This document shows, piece by piece, positions 1-8,362 of a DNA stretch of 64,000 nt. The DNA lies in assembly GCA_036924855.1 (NCBI GenBank), contig JBAGRP010000001.1, positions 2,604,001 through 2,668,000 of the forward strand, in the 5' to 3' direction. The translations under genes were made by a program, and so were the position numbers. The stretch is from Nitrobacteraceae bacterium AZCC 2146. GTDB taxonomy: Bacteria > Pseudomonadota > Alphaproteobacteria > Rhizobiales > Xanthobacteraceae. Each line of letters starts with the position of its first letter. Position 1 is the first letter of the stretch. The notes under the pieces were generated by a model. It was given only the letters and a program-made list of their open reading frames with translations, searched no databases and was not told where the DNA came from.

Positions 1-124
1 GCGGCTGGCGCAGTTCGCACAATTCAAGGCGGGTCTCCTGATCAGCATGCGCGTGGTGGTCGATACGTTCGATCTGGTCGAACAGACGCTGGGCCGTCCG
101 ATCCATCTTCCGAAGATCGCCTGA
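1..124 (+). CDS. 3' end of an unidentified gene (partial)
   Basis: An open frame enters from the left edge and stops with TGA at 122-124, giving about 40 C-terminal residues that end in LGRPIHLPKIA. The segment before that tail (FKAGLLISMRVVVDTFDLVEQ) has helical, heptad-like spacing similar to the C-terminal helices of flagellar axial proteins. The resemblance is weak and I do not assign a function. The start and most of the gene lie outside the window. Confidence 0.5.
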   Translation, partial: RLAQFAQFKAGLLISMRVVVDTFDLVEQTLGRPIHLPKIA

Positions 125-279
125 CCCTTCCGACATCGTGGGCCATGGCTCCCGATCCGTGCCGTCATGTGACCGCGGCGGTAGACGTTCCCCAAGAAAA
201 TATTGCATCGCCACAATTTCGACGAGCCTGACGGTATCATTCGGCACTCGATCTGCGACCTCGCTGGGCGGCGGCTGGC

Positions 280-1182
280 ATGATGACCACATCTTTCAAA
301 CCGACACATTGGGCAGCGCTGATTGCGTTGATCGGGGTGAACGCGCTGGCGTCGCCGGCCGGTGCGCAGGATGCATGGCGCGGGTTGGATCTGGCACCTC
401 CTCCCGGCGAAATTGAACCGGTGGGCGATACACCACCGGCGAAGCTGGATTTCCCGGAGCCGGACTGGACGCTGCTTGAAACCAGCAGGGCGCCTTCCGC
501 CAAGGCCACGCCGCGCGAGCAGCGATCGTCTACATCCGCGGGCAATGCCGGCGCGGCGTGGACGTCGCAGACAAATCCCGACGGATCGTCGGCGTTGTCG
601 GTCAAACAACCACTGTCATCGTTCTGGGACACCCGGGTCGGCGCCGACATGAACGTCGCCGGGCAGCCGCCAGCGCGCAGCGCATCGGACTCCTTTCGCA
701 ATCAGTTCGGCGATGGCCATCCATCGCAATCCGGCGGCGCCGCATGGGCTGCCATGACCGCCCCCGGCGTCGCTTCGATCTGGGACAAGACCGCGATCGA
801 GGCGCGCGTCGATCCGCTGGCGGATCAAACCAAGCTCGGCACCTCGCTCAGCAAGTCGGTGCCGCTCGCCGGCAACCAGTATTCGCTGACGTTGCAGAAT
901 GGCTACAACGTGATCCAGCAGAGCGGCGCGCCGTCGATCGGCTACAATGGACGCCCGACGCGCAGCTATGAGACCGATCAGTCGGCGAAGCTCAGCATCG
1001 CCGATACCGGCACCAGCTTCATCGCCGGGCAGACGCTGGCGACCACCGACGACAAGTGGCTGCGCAAGGTCGGGGCCGAGCAGAAACTGTTCGGCGGCGT
1101 CAACATCTCCGCATCGGTCAGCGAGACGCTGCAGGGTCCGTCGAACAAGAGCCTCACCGCCGGCTTCAAGCACAGCTGGTAA
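280..1182 (+). CDS. exported protein of unknown function
   Basis: A 300-residue protein with an N-terminal signal sequence: a hydrophobic stretch at about residues 10-25 ends in ASPAGAQ, a plausible signal peptidase I site. The middle is rich in Pro, Ser and Gly. The second half (from about residue 150) has alternating polar/apolar stretches and closes with GFKHSW, an aromatic C-terminus as in outer-membrane or periplasmic beta proteins. I recognise no enzymatic motif. Tandem ATGs lie at 280 and 283; the first is used here. It stands alone between the partial upstream gene and the small gene at 1342. Secretion is well supported; function is unknown. Confidence 0.7.
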   Translation: MMTTSFKPTHWAALIALIGVNALASPAGAQDAWRGLDLAPPPGEIEPVGDTPPAKLDFPEPDWTLLETSRAPSAKATPREQRSSTSAGNAGAAWTSQTNPDGSSALSVKQPLSSFWDTRVGADMNVAGQPPARSASDSFRNQFGDGHPSQSGGAAWAAMTAPGVASIWDKTAIEARVDPLADQTKLGTSLSKSVPLAGNQYSLTLQNGYNVIQQSGAPSIGYNGRPTRSYETDQSAKLSIADTGTSFIAGQTLATTDDKWLRKVGAEQKLFGGVNISASVSETLQGPSNKSLTAGFKHSW

Positions 1183-1341
1183 TTAAGTAAAATCCACACC
1201 GATCGACGATTACCGGCAAAGATCGGACCCGCGCCGCATAATGGCCGCGATCTCGTCAAATTCCACTGCCCTGATGACAGCGTGACTTCGTCGTGCGGGG
1301 GACAATCCGCGCTCGCTCAAACGCGAAACAAGGAAGAGCCG

Positions 1342-1761
1342 ATGAATGCGATTCATTCTGAAAAAACCGAACCTATTGAAGATGACAGCAACCTCGCTGC
1401 GGTCTCCGAAGTCGAAGCGGGCATCCGCGACTTCGTGCGCAACGACGTGGCCTATCTGCGCCGGCCGGTGCCGGGCATGGTGAGCACCCCGGATCTGCCG
1501 CTGGAAGCCAGCACCGAGGCGACCGTCAACAGCGTCAACTCGCTGATCCAGCGGGTGGCAGGCACCTCGCTCAGCGAGATCGAAAATCTCGTCTCTGAAC
1601 TGGAAAGCCTGCGCGATCTCCTGCATGCCGAAGGCCAGCGCGTGCAGCGGGAGATTTCCGGCTACGCCCAGCTCAGCCAGGCGGCGATGAAATCGACGCG
1701 TCTGATTGCCGACAATGTCGCGCAGTGGAAGCGAACCGCGGACGGCCTTCGTCACGATTGA
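1342..1761 (+). CDS. small conserved-looking hypothetical protein, helical
   Basis: A 139-residue soluble protein. The ATG at 1342 is preferred over an in-frame start at 1282 because AAGGAAGAG lies just upstream. The N-terminus is acidic. Residues about 60-135 (ETLV/LSEIENLVSELESLRDLL region) look like a long amphipathic or coiled-coil helix, as in phasin-like or cytoskeletal helper proteins, but no family can be named. There is no signal peptide or membrane segment. A strong intrinsic terminator follows 20 bp after the stop, so this gene probably ends its transcript. Confidence 0.7.
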   Translation: MNAIHSEKTEPIEDDSNLAAVSEVEAGIRDFVRNDVAYLRRPVPGMVSTPDLPLEASTEATVNSVNSLIQRVAGTSLSEIENLVSELESLRDLLHAEGQRVQREISGYAQLSQAAMKSTRLIADNVAQWKRTADGLRHD

Positions 1762-1780
1762 CGGCTCCCGGCTTCAAATC

Positions 1781-1823
1781 GAAGAACGCCGCCTCCAGCC
1801 ATGGAGGCGGCGTTCTTCTTTTT
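1781..1823 (+). terminator. intrinsic terminator after the 1342-1761 gene
   Basis: A perfect 16-bp inverted repeat (arms 1781-1796 and 1803-1818) with a 6-nt loop is followed by a T run (TTTTT). It lies 20 bp after the stop codon at 1761, as expected for a Rho-independent terminator. Confidence 0.9.
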
Positions 1824-1912
1824 AAAGACAACTTCAAATGAACTTTATTCGCCTTCGCCGCCACCAAGAGCTACGCCGCACTGCCGCGGCACGCTTTTGG
1901 GGCAATCAATTC

Positions 1913-2050
1913 GTGAAAACTATTCGTCCAAACAACTCCGACCCGATCCCGTTGCGCACGACCTCACCCAAGATGGGGACCATTATCGCGCGGTTTGTCG
2001 GCCTGCTGTTCGTGGCGGTAGCGATTCTGGCCTGGGCCTGGAGCCGCTGA
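1913..2050 (+). CDS. possible small membrane protein (doubtful)
   Basis: From a GTG at 1913 a 45-residue frame encodes a basic, Pro-containing head and one clear hydrophobic segment near the C-terminus (IIARFVGLLFVAVAILAWAW). The frame is open back to an ATG at 1838, but that start would lie just past the terminator and give a low-quality head. No convincing ribosome-binding site precedes the GTG. The membrane-segment character supports a real peptide; start and expression are uncertain. Confidence 0.3.
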   Translation: MKTIRPNNSDPIPLRTTSPKMGTIIARFVGLLFVAVAILAWAWSR

Positions 2051-2098
2051 AGGGGCTCAGGCGCGCCGCGATCCGCGGCGATGGTTAGCAAACGATGA

Positions 2099-2242
2099 TT
2101 ACCGGTCCGAGATCGGGGCGCTCTCAAGTGAGTAGGCGCCGTCGGCATAACCCTTCACCACCATGCAAGTGGCCAGCATCACCGCCAGCGTCACGCTGGC
2201 GAAGATAAAGCCCACAAGTTTCAGTCCGGTGCGGTCAGCCAT
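2099..2242 (-). CDS. 47-residue single-pass membrane protein
   Basis: The complement has an ATG at 2242 preceded by GGGGA at good spacing and runs 47 codons to a TAA at 2099. It starts MADRTGLKLVGFIFASV, continues with a hydrophobic helix (LVGFIFASVTLAVMLATCMV) and ends with a polar tail, ESAPISDR. This one-helix-plus-short-tail layout is typical of small inner-membrane proteins common in Bradyrhizobium-type genomes. Function is unknown. It is convergent with the doubtful frame at 1913-2050. Confidence 0.6.
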   Translation of the reverse strand: MADRTGLKLVGFIFASVTLAVMLATCMVVKGYADGAYSLESAPISDR

Positions 2243-2343
2243 TGTCGTCCCCTAGTCGTCATCGTGCGTATGTCGAACAACACCCGCACAAGGTTCAAAA
2301 CGTGTTAACGCGAACCCAGTTCCCTGGAAGAAAATTTGAATGG

Positions 2344-2826
2344 TTAAGCGGCGTCGCCTCGTTGCGGCACGAAGGCAGAGGCGAGGAAGGAATACACCAC
2401 CTCGCCGCGCTGATTGGTGCTGACATTGCGGGCCTGCACGATGCCCCAACCGGGCCGCGTCGCGGTCGCGCGCACCGACGCCACTTCATTGGCGTAGCTG
2501 ATGGTGTCGCCGGCCAGCACCGGCTTGATCCATCGCAATTCGCGAAACCCTGGAGACGGCCCCCACACAGCAACGGGCTCGCCACGCGCGGCAGCTTCCG
2601 CCGACTGATGCTGGCTGTCCGCCACCAGCAGCTTCATGCCGACAGCTGCGATATGCCAGCCCGACGCGGCGAGACCGCCAAGCAAGGATTTGCGGCCGGC
2701 TTCCTCATCGAGATGAAACGGCTGCGGATCGAACTGCACGGCGAATTTCTTGATCCGTTCGGCGGTGAAGGTGAACGCCCCCAATTCGCGGCGTTGGCCG
2801 ACTTTAATGTCTTCGAGAAAACGCAT
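2344..2826 (-). CDS. MaoC-fold (hot-dog) dehydratase-family protein
   Basis: A 160-residue single hot-dog domain protein of the MaoC / (R)-specific enoyl-CoA hydratase type. The region FDPQPFHLDEEAGRKSLLGGLAASGWH (about residues 32-58) carries the Asp and His of the hydratase-type active loop (D-x-x-P-x-H) and the usual following GLAASGWH helix. It probably acts on acyl-CoA or acyl-thioester substrates. It lies 9 bp downstream of a close paralogue (2836-3291) on the same strand, so the two are probably co-transcribed and may form a heteromer. Substrate unknown. Confidence 0.85.
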   Translation of the reverse strand: MRFLEDIKVGQRRELGAFTFTAERIKKFAVQFDPQPFHLDEEAGRKSLLGGLAASGWHIAAVGMKLLVADSQHQSAEAAARGEPVAVWGPSPGFRELRWIKPVLAGDTISYANEVASVRATATRPGWGIVQARNVSTNQRGEVVYSFLASAFVPQRGDAA

Positions 2827-2835
2827 GGGATTGGC

Positions 2836-3291
2836 CTAGTTCGCCGTGACGGTCGCGCGCCCGACGATGATCGGTACGATCATCTCGGCCAGCGTCTGCC
2901 CCGTCGCGTTACGCGTGCTGCATTTGAACGTCACGATGCCGGTGGACGGACGACTCTGCGACGGCCGCGCTTCCATCACCTCGACATCAAGCATGAGATC
3001 GTCGCCGGGGCGAAACGGCGCCAGCCAGCGCATCTCGTTGACCCCCGGCGAGCCCATCGACGCGGTGTTGTGCAGAAAGCCATCGAAGGTCATCCGCATC
3101 ATCAGCGAGCACATGTGCCAACCGGAGCCGGCAAGGCCTTTCAGCAGCGATGCGTTCGCGGCTTCCTCGTCGAGATGCATCGGCTGCGGGTCGTATTCGG
3201 CGGCGAACGCAATGATCTCCTCGCGCGTGATGTGGCGCGGCCCGAATGTGCCGAAGTGGCCCGGCTGGAAATCTTCGAATGTCAGGGTCAT
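2836..3291 (-). CDS. MaoC-fold dehydratase-family protein, upstream paralogue
   Basis: A 151-residue MaoC-type hot-dog protein with the same active-loop pattern as its downstream neighbour: YDPQPMHLDEEAANASLLKGLAGSGWH at about residues 33-59. Asp and His of the hydratase motif are present. Being first in the pair, it likely carries the promoter in the interval up to 3477, which it shares divergently with the DUF4282 gene. Tandem MaoC genes often arise by duplication and can act as a heterodimer; that is inference here. Confidence 0.85.
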   Translation of the reverse strand: MTLTFEDFQPGHFGTFGPRHITREEIIAFAAEYDPQPMHLDEEAANASLLKGLAGSGWHMCSLMMRMTFDGFLHNTASMGSPGVNEMRWLAPFRPGDDLMLDVEVMEARPSQSRPSTGIVTFKCSTRNATGQTLAEMIVPIIVGRATVTAN

Positions 3292-3477
3292 GATGGGGAT
3301 TGCCGTCGAGGAAGCCTGATTGTGGCCGTTATTTGCAGCAATCTCAAGCCGGGCGCTTGCATGGCTTTCCCGCGATCTTGCTCAGAACACTGTTGGGCGC
3401 TAGCGCGTATTGGGCCAGTTTTTTTTGCATGCGACTAAACCATGATTCATTTGCGCCACGCCGGGGGAGAACAACCG

Positions 3478-3771
3478 ATGTTTGAATTTCGGGATCTGTT
3501 TCAGTGGGACCGTTTCATCACGCCCACCATCATCAAGACGTTCTACTGGCTGGTCATTGCGCTGTGGGTGCTGTTCGGCATCTCCGGAATCTTCTCCGGG
3601 CTCGCCGCAATGGCGGTCAGTCCGTTCGGCGGGTTCATTGTGTTGCTGTCGAGCCTCGCCGGCGTCGTGGTCGGAATCATCTTCTCACGCATCGCCGCCG
3701 AGTTCATCCTGATCGTGTTCCGGATCAACGAACACCTCGGCGCGATCCGCGATCAGGGCCAGGGGCACTGA
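3478..3771 (+). CDS. DUF4282 membrane protein
   Basis: A 97-residue protein beginning MFEFRDLFQWDRFITP, the usual N-terminus of the DUF4282 family, with two hydrophobic helices (about residues 18-42 and 47-70) and the conserved R-I-x-x-E-x-x-I-V-x-F-R-I-N-E-H-L tail. The ATG at 3478 follows a strong GGGGGAG; an earlier in-frame start at 3442 is unlikely. Predicted inner-membrane protein of unknown role. Confidence 0.85.
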   Translation: MFEFRDLFQWDRFITPTIIKTFYWLVIALWVLFGISGIFSGLAAMAVSPFGGFIVLLSSLAGVVVGIIFSRIAAEFILIVFRINEHLGAIRDQGQGH

Positions 3772-3785
3772 ACTCAGACCTCTCT

Positions 3786-3850
3786 TCGTCATTGCGAGGA
3801 GCACTTGCGACGAAGCAATCCAGTTCTTGCTACGTCGCCTCTGGATTGCA
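3786..3850. repeat. palindromic intergenic repeat, family A (copy 1, degenerate)
   Basis: The sequence CGTCATTGCGAGGAGC...GACGAAGCAATCCAG followed by CTGGATTGCA forms an imperfect hairpin in the gap between DUF4282 and ychF. A nearly intact copy with both arms occurs at 50316-50397. Such GCAATCCAG / CTGGATTGC elements are common in Bradyrhizobium and Rhodopseudomonas intergenic regions. Confidence 0.75.
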
Positions 3851-3875
3851 TCAGATGCGGCGCCTGCCTGCTTTT

Positions 3876-4973
3876 TTAAGTATTGAACCGGAAATGCAGC
3901 ACGTCGCCGTCGGCGACGACGTATTCCTTGCCTTCCAGCCGCAGCTTGCCGCCATCGCGGGCGCCGGACTCACCGCCGAGCGCGACATAATCGTCGTAGG
4001 CGATGGTTTCGGCGCGGATGAACCCCTTCTCGAAGTCGGTGTGAATCACGGCCGCCGCCTGCGGCGCCTTGGTGCCGCGGTTGATGGTCCAGGCGCGGGC
4101 TTCCTTCGGCCCCACAGTGAAGTAGGTGATCAGGTCGAGCAGCTTGTAGCCAGCGCGGATCAGCTTATCGAGACCGGCTTCCTCCAGCCCGAGCGTATCG
4201 AGGAACTCGGCGCGTTCCTCCCGTGACAGGGTGGCGATCTCGGATTCGATCTTGGCAGAAATCGCCACCGCGACGGCGCCTTCTTTCGCGGCGTGCTCCG
4301 TCACCAGCTTCGAATAGGCATTGCCCTCGCCGGCCGCGCCTTCCTCGACGTTGCAGACATAGAGCACCGGTTTTGACGTCAAGAGGCCGAGCATGCCGAA
4401 GGCGCGCTCTTCCTCCGGCTTGCGCTCAAGGAAGCGCGACGGCTTGCCGTCACGCAGCAGCACCAAAGCGCGCTGCACCAGGTCGAGTTGCTCCTTGGCG
4501 TCCTTGTCGTTGCCCTTGGCCTTCTTGGTCAGGTTGTCGACGCGCTTCTCGCAGGAGTCGAGATCGGCCAGCATCAGCTCGGTCTCGATGATCTCGATAT
4601 CGGCGAGCGGATCGATCTTGCCTTCGACATGGGTGATGTCGTCATCGACGAAACAGCGCACCACATGGGCAACCGCATCGACTTCGCGGATGGTGGCGAG
4701 AAACTGGTTGCCGAGGCCTTCGCCCTTCGAGGCGCCCTTCACCAGGCCGGCGATATCGACGAAGGTCAACCGGGTCGGGATGATCTGCTGCGACTTGGCG
4801 ATCGCGCACAGCTTGTCGAGGCGGGGATCCGGAACCGCGACTTCACCGACATTGGGCTCGATGGTGCAGAACGGATAGTTCGCCGCCTGCGCCGCCGCCG
4901 TTTCCGTCAGCGCATTGAACAGCGTCGATTTGCCGACATTCGGCAGCCCGACGATACCGCATTTGAATCCCAT
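3876..4973 (-). CDS. ychF: redox-regulated ATPase YchF (OBG family)
   Basis: A 365-residue OBG-family P-loop NTPase that associates with ribosomes and hydrolyses ATP in preference to GTP. The P-loop [14 protein letters not shown] is at about residues 9-22, a switch-II/G3-like [20 protein letters not shown] near residue 74, and the C-terminal TGS domain carries FNT at the end. Length matches the family (about 363). It is third in the leftward order rplY-pth-ychF, 32 bp after pth, a conserved translation cluster. Confidence 0.97.
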   Translation of the reverse strand: MGFKCGIVGLPNVGKSTLFNALTETAAAQAANYPFCTIEPNVGEVAVPDPRLDKLCAIAKSQQIIPTRLTFVDIAGLVKGASKGEGLGNQFLATIREVDAVAHVVRCFVDDDITHVEGKIDPLADIEIIETELMLADLDSCEKRVDNLTKKAKGNDKDAKEQLDLVQRALVLLRDGKPSRFLERKPEEERAFGMLGLLTSKPVLYVCNVEEGAAGEGNAYSKLVTEHAAKEGAVAVAISAKIESEIATLSREERAEFLDTLGLEEAGLDKLIRAGYKLLDLITYFTVGPKEARAWTINRGTKAPQAAAVIHTDFEKGFIRAETIAYDDYVALGGESGARDGGKLRLEGKEYVVADGDVLHFRFNT

Positions 4974-5005
4974 GACCTGTCCTGAATATTTGTGACTGCG
5001 AAGAA

Positions 5006-5611
5006 CTACGCGATGCCGTTGTCGTCCTTCGCCGTAAATCCCTTGGCCTGCATCGTCAGATGCACCTTGTTCTGAAACGTGGAGTCGCGGTCGGTGGCGA
5101 TCAGTCCGGCATTGTCGGAGATCGCTTCACACAATGCCTCGACCCACGGCCGATCGCTTTTGGCGAAATCGCTGAGCACGTGGTTGTGCACCAGTTCCTT
5201 GACGCCGGGATGGCCGATACCGATCCGCACCCGGCGATACTCGTTGCCGATATGCGCGGAGATCGAGCGCAGCCCGTTATGTCCGGCAATGCCGCCGCCG
5301 ACCTTGACGCGTACCTTGGCCGCCGGCAGTTCGAGTTCGTCGTGAAACACGGCGATCTCGCCTGGCGTGATCTTGAAGAAATTCGCGGCTTCCTGAACGG
5401 AGCGCCCGGAATCGTTCATGTAGGTCAGAGGACGCAACAGGATGACGCGTTCGCGCTCCAGCGTGCCTTCCGCGGTCTCGCCCTGAAAGCGGCGGCGCCA
5501 CGGTGCAAAACCGTGACGCCGCGCCATCTCGTCGAGAACCATGAACCCGATATTGTGCCGGTTGCCCTGGTATTTCGCGCCAGGATTGCCGAGGCCAACA
5601 AAGAGCCGCAT
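5006..5611 (-). CDS. pth: peptidyl-tRNA hydrolase
   Basis: A 201-residue Pth that releases tRNA from stalled peptidyl-tRNA in the cytoplasm. Family hallmarks are visible: GLGNPGAKY at the N-terminus, NRHNIGF (catalytic His at about residue 19), the FHDELELP segment with the catalytic Asp, and [12 protein letters not shown] with the substrate-binding Asn. It lies 21 bp downstream of rplY and 32 bp upstream of ychF on the same strand, so it is probably in one transcript. Confidence 0.97.
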   Translation of the reverse strand: MRLFVGLGNPGAKYQGNRHNIGFMVLDEMARRHGFAPWRRRFQGETAEGTLERERVILLRPLTYMNDSGRSVQEAANFFKITPGEIAVFHDELELPAAKVRVKVGGGIAGHNGLRSISAHIGNEYRRVRIGIGHPGVKELVHNHVLSDFAKSDRPWVEALCEAISDNAGLIATDRDSTFQNKVHLTMQAKGFTAKDDNGIA

Positions 5612-5632
5612 GACGCGGAATCCCGCGCTGGA

Positions 5633-6361
5633 TTACTTCTTTTTCGCCGGAGCGGCGGCCGGGGCCTTCGCACCAGCTGCGGGCGCCTTGGCGCCGGCGG
5701 CCGGAGCCTTGGCAGCGGCGGCGGCGCCTGCAGCGGGCGCAGCGCCTGCGGCAGGAGCTGCACCTGCAGCCGCGCTAGCGGCTTCTTCGCCATAGCCGGA
5801 CGGCGGCACGACGGTGACCAGGGTCACGTCTTCATCGCGCGCCAGCGACTTCACGCCCTTCGGCAGCTTGATGTCCGACATGTGCAGCGAGCTGCCGATG
5901 TCGAGCTGGCCGACGTCGGCTTCGATGAACTGCGGAATGCTGTCAGCCTCGGCTTCGAGTTCGACGGTGTGGGTGACGACGTTGATGGTGCCGCCGCGCT
6001 TCACGCCCGGTGCGGTTTCCGCATTCTTCAGGTGCAAGGGAACGCTGACGCGAATGGTGGCGCCGACGCCGAGGCGCAGGAAGTCGACATGGAGCGGGAA
6101 GTCCCTGACAGGGTCGAGGTGGAAGTCGCGCGGAATCACGCGGTGCTTCGCGCCATCGAGATCGATGTCGTAAATCGTGGTGAGGAACCGGCCGGCCAGA
6201 ATGCGCTGGCGCAGTTCGGCATCGTCGACCGAGATGGTCACGGGGGGCTTGTTGTCACCATAGATCACTCCCGGCACTCGGCCGGTGCGCCGTACTGCCC
6301 GTGCGGCCCCCTTGCCGCCTGCCGGACGTGCGGTCGCCTTCAATTCCTTGACGGTCGCCAT
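5633..6361 (-). CDS. rplY: 50S ribosomal protein L25 (TL5/CTC long form)
   Basis: A 242-residue L25 of the long (TL5/CTC) class: an N-terminal L25 domain that binds 5S rRNA (about residues 1-95, ARPAGGKGAARAVRRTGRVPGVIYG) followed by the second beta domain (about 100-190). The last 45 or so residues are an Ala/Pro/Gly/Lys low-complexity tail with repeated AAGAAP and AAGAKAP units ending KKK. The tail is longer than the core family needs and is probably disordered. First gene of the rplY-pth-ychF group. Confidence 0.96.
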   Translation of the reverse strand: MATVKELKATARPAGGKGAARAVRRTGRVPGVIYGDNKPPVTISVDDAELRQRILAGRFLTTIYDIDLDGAKHRVIPRDFHLDPVRDFPLHVDFLRLGVGATIRVSVPLHLKNAETAPGVKRGGTINVVTHTVELEAEADSIPQFIEADVGQLDIGSSLHMSDIKLPKGVKSLARDEDVTLVTVVPPSGYGEEAASAAAGAAPAAGAAPAAGAAAAAKAPAAGAKAPAAGAKAPAAAPAKKK

Positions 6362-6439
6362 CGTTTAAGTCCTTGTTTTACTTGAAACGTTTTCATGCGA
6401 GCCGGAACCGGGTCGCATCCCGAAAACGCGTCAATTTTC

Positions 6440-6464
6440 AAAAGTTAAAGGCCGCGAAGCGGCC
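6440..6464 (-). terminator. hairpin with U-tract in front of rplY
   Basis: Read on the minus strand, GGCCGC-TTC-GCGGCC (6450-6464) is followed by TTTAACTTTT. The stem is 6 bp of pure G/C with a 3-nt loop. It lies about 80 bp upstream of the rplY ATG, so it could end minus-strand transcription coming from the ubiK side or act as a leader attenuator. The stem is short, hence moderate confidence. Confidence 0.45.
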
Positions 6465-6630
6465 CGTTCTCACGCCGCAGCAAGCCTCCAGGGGTGCGGG
6501 GGCTGCGGACGTGCCGGGCTTTTAGCGCCAAAGACCGGGAAAGACAAGGAAATGCGGGGTTTTTTTAGCAGTTTGTGCCCCGAAAGAAGCGCAGCGTATG
6601 ATCGCCCGCTCCATCAAAGCTGAGCCGGCC

Positions 6631-6825
6631 ATGAAAGTCCGCGATGCCATTCGAATGATCGAAGACGATGGCTGGTTCCACGTTGCGACGCGCGGAAGTC
6701 ACCGGCAATACAAGCATTTGCTGAAGCCGGGCCGCGTCACGGTCGCTGGCCGGCCATCCGACGACCTTGCGCCGGGAACGTTTGCCAGTATTTTGAAGCA
6801 GGCTGGCCTGAAGGAACAACGCTGA
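6631..6825 (+). CDS. hicA: HicA-type mRNA interferase toxin
   Basis: A 64-residue HicA toxin, expected to cleave mRNA. The ATG at 6631 is preferred because it gives the family N-terminus (MKVRDAIRMIEDDGWFHV); an in-frame start at 6598 would add 11 residues unlike HicA. The catalytic His sits in RGSHRQYKH (about residue 25), and the C-terminal GTFASILKQAGL is characteristic. Its stop overlaps the hicB start (TGATG). The pair is a type II toxin-antitoxin module inserted between the core genes rplY and ubiK. Confidence 0.92.
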   Translation: MKVRDAIRMIEDDGWFHVATRGSHRQYKHLLKPGRVTVAGRPSDDLAPGTFASILKQAGLKEQR

Positions 6826-7031
6826 TGCGCTACGCGGTGGTGATCGAAAAGGCTGAAAGCAACTATTCGGCCTATGTACCGGACCTACCCGGTTGCGTCG
6901 CGACCGGCGACACCGTGAAAGCCGTCGAGATCGAAATCCGCGACGCCATCCGTTTTCATATCGACGGGCTGAAGGAGGATGGTCTGCCGGTGCCGGCACC
7001 CACCAGCATCGCGGATTACGTCGAGGCCTGA
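6825..7031 (+). CDS. hicB: HicB-type antitoxin, short form without DNA-binding domain
   Basis: A 68-residue HicB antitoxin beginning MRYAVVIEKAESNYSAYVPDLPGCVATG, the partially degraded RNase-H-like fold that binds HicA. The protein ends after PTSIADYVEA, so it has no room for the C-terminal helix-turn-helix or ribbon-helix-helix domain found in longer HicBs. Autoregulation by a HicB-borne domain is therefore not expected. The start codon overlaps the hicA stop, indicating translational coupling. Confidence 0.92.
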   Translation: MRYAVVIEKAESNYSAYVPDLPGCVATGDTVKAVEIEIRDAIRFHIDGLKEDGLPVPAPTSIADYVEA

Positions 7032-7058
7032 TCGATCGCCGGCGTCGCGTCGTATCCC

Positions 7059-7352
7059 TTAGCCATCCGTCCGCATGCTGCCGACGTCAGGCGCGGCGGG
7101 GGCGATGCCGAGCTTGCCTTCCAGCGCGGCAATGCGCGCCTTCAGCGTCTCGTTTTCCTCGCGGGCGAGCCGGGCCATATCCTTGACCGCCTCGAACTCC
7201 TCGCGCTTGACGATATCGAGGTCGCGCAGGATCTTTTCGGCCTGGTTGCGCACCACGGTGTCGACCTCGCGCTTGACGCCCTGGGCGGCGCCGGCGGCAT
7301 CGTTCATCAGGCGGCCGATCTCGTCGAAAAACCGATTATTGGTCTGGGTCAT
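7059..7352 (-). CDS. ubiK: UbiK-like BMFP-domain accessory factor
   Basis: A 97-residue coiled-coil protein of the BMFP (DUF526 / COG2960) family, which includes the ubiquinone-biosynthesis accessory factor UbiK. It starts [19 protein letters not shown], and the second half ([30 protein letters not shown]) is a trimeric-type coiled coil. The ATG at 7352 follows GGAG; the frame extends further upstream but without family similarity. It is convergent with hicB and divergent from lgt. Confidence 0.85.
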   Translation of the reverse strand: MTQTNNRFFDEIGRLMNDAAGAAQGVKREVDTVVRNQAEKILRDLDIVKREEFEAVKDMARLAREENETLKARIAALEGKLGIAPAAPDVGSMRTDG

Positions 7353-7519
7353 GGCAAGAACTCCGGTCAGCTGAACTAAAATCGCTGAATTCGACAATGG
7401 CGATCCCCGCCCGGCAGTTCAAGTCCGCTGTTGCGCTGCGCTATTGTCAGTTCCGGACATCCCCGCAATCGTCATACAGTGATGCTTTACTGTCGCCGCC
7501 GGGACTCGTAAGCCACGCC

Positions 7520-8362
7520 ATGCCGTTTCTCACCATCGCCTTCCCCGTCTTCGATCCTGTGGCCCTCGCGATCGGCCCGATCGTGATCCGCTGGTACGCG
7601 CTGGCCTATATCGGCGGCATCGTGCTGGGCTGGATCTATGCCCGCGCGCTGATCAAGCGCCCGAAGCTGTGGGGCGGCCCGTCGCCGATCACGCTGCTGG
7701 ATTTCGACGATTTCATCCTCTGGGTGACGCTCGGGATTATTTTGGGCGGCCGCACCGGCTATGTGCTGTTCTACAACCTCGATTTCTTCGTCCAGCATCC
7801 CGCCGAAATCCTCGAATTGTGGAAAGGCGGCATGTCGTTCCACGGCGGCTTCATGGGCTGCGTGGTGGCGGTGATTGCATTCTGCTGGAAGCGTGGCCTG
7901 CCGATCCTGTCGCTCGGCGACATTACCTGCGCGGTCGGCCCGATCGGGCTGCTGCTGGGCCGTCTGGCCAATTTCATCAACAGTGAATTATGGGGCCGGC
8001 ACGCCGATGCAAGCGTGCCCTGGGCGATGGTGTTCCCCAATGGCGGACCGCTGCCGCGGCATCCCAGCCAGCTCTACGAAGCCGGGCTGGAAGGCATCGT
8101 GCTGTTTACCATCCTGGCCCTGATGATCCGTGCCGGCGCGCTGAAGCGGCCGGGACTGATCCTCGGCGCCTTCATCTTTTTTTATGCGCTGGCGCGCATT
8201 ATCGGCGAATTCTTTCGCGAGCCGGACCCGCAACTGGGATTTCTGTGGGGCGGACTCACCATGGGCATGCTGCTGTCGGTGCCGATGATCATTGCGGGAC
8301 TCATTCTGATGGTGCTGGCATGGCGGAAGCCACAGCCCAAATTGAACGCTAGCCAGGCATGA
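7520..8362 (+). CDS. lgt: prolipoprotein diacylglyceryl transferase
   Basis: A 280-residue polytopic inner-membrane enzyme that transfers diacylglycerol from phosphatidylglycerol to the lipobox Cys of prolipoproteins. Family signatures are MSFHGGFMG (catalytic-region His) and [14 protein letters not shown], followed by HPSQLYEA. The ATG at 7520 begins [14 protein letters not shown], the normal Lgt N-terminus; the frame is open to 7397 but that extension is not Lgt-like. It overlaps midA by 4 bp (ATGA), starting an lgt-midA-pgeF operon. Confidence 0.97.
   Translation: MPFLTIAFPVFDPVALAIGPIVIRWYALAYIGGIVLGWIYARALIKRPKLWGGPSPITLLDFDDFILWVTLGIILGGRTGYVLFYNLDFFVQHPAEILELWKGGMSFHGGFMGCVVAVIAFCWKRGLPILSLGDITCAVGPIGLLLGRLANFINSELWGRHADASVPWAMVFPNGGPLPRHPSQLYEAGLEGIVLFTILALMIRAGALKRPGLILGAFIFFYALARIIGEFFREPDPQLGFLWGGLTMGMLLSVPMIIAGLILMVLAWRKPQPKLNASQA

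Noticed and set aside
2242..3438. 398-codon open frame antisense to the MaoC-fold pair
   Set aside because: Both MaoC genes have family motifs on the minus strand, while the plus frame has none.
6598..7031. Larger mobile island bearing hicAB
   Set aside because: Only the two TA genes interrupt the core order; there are no flanking repeats or recombinase genes.
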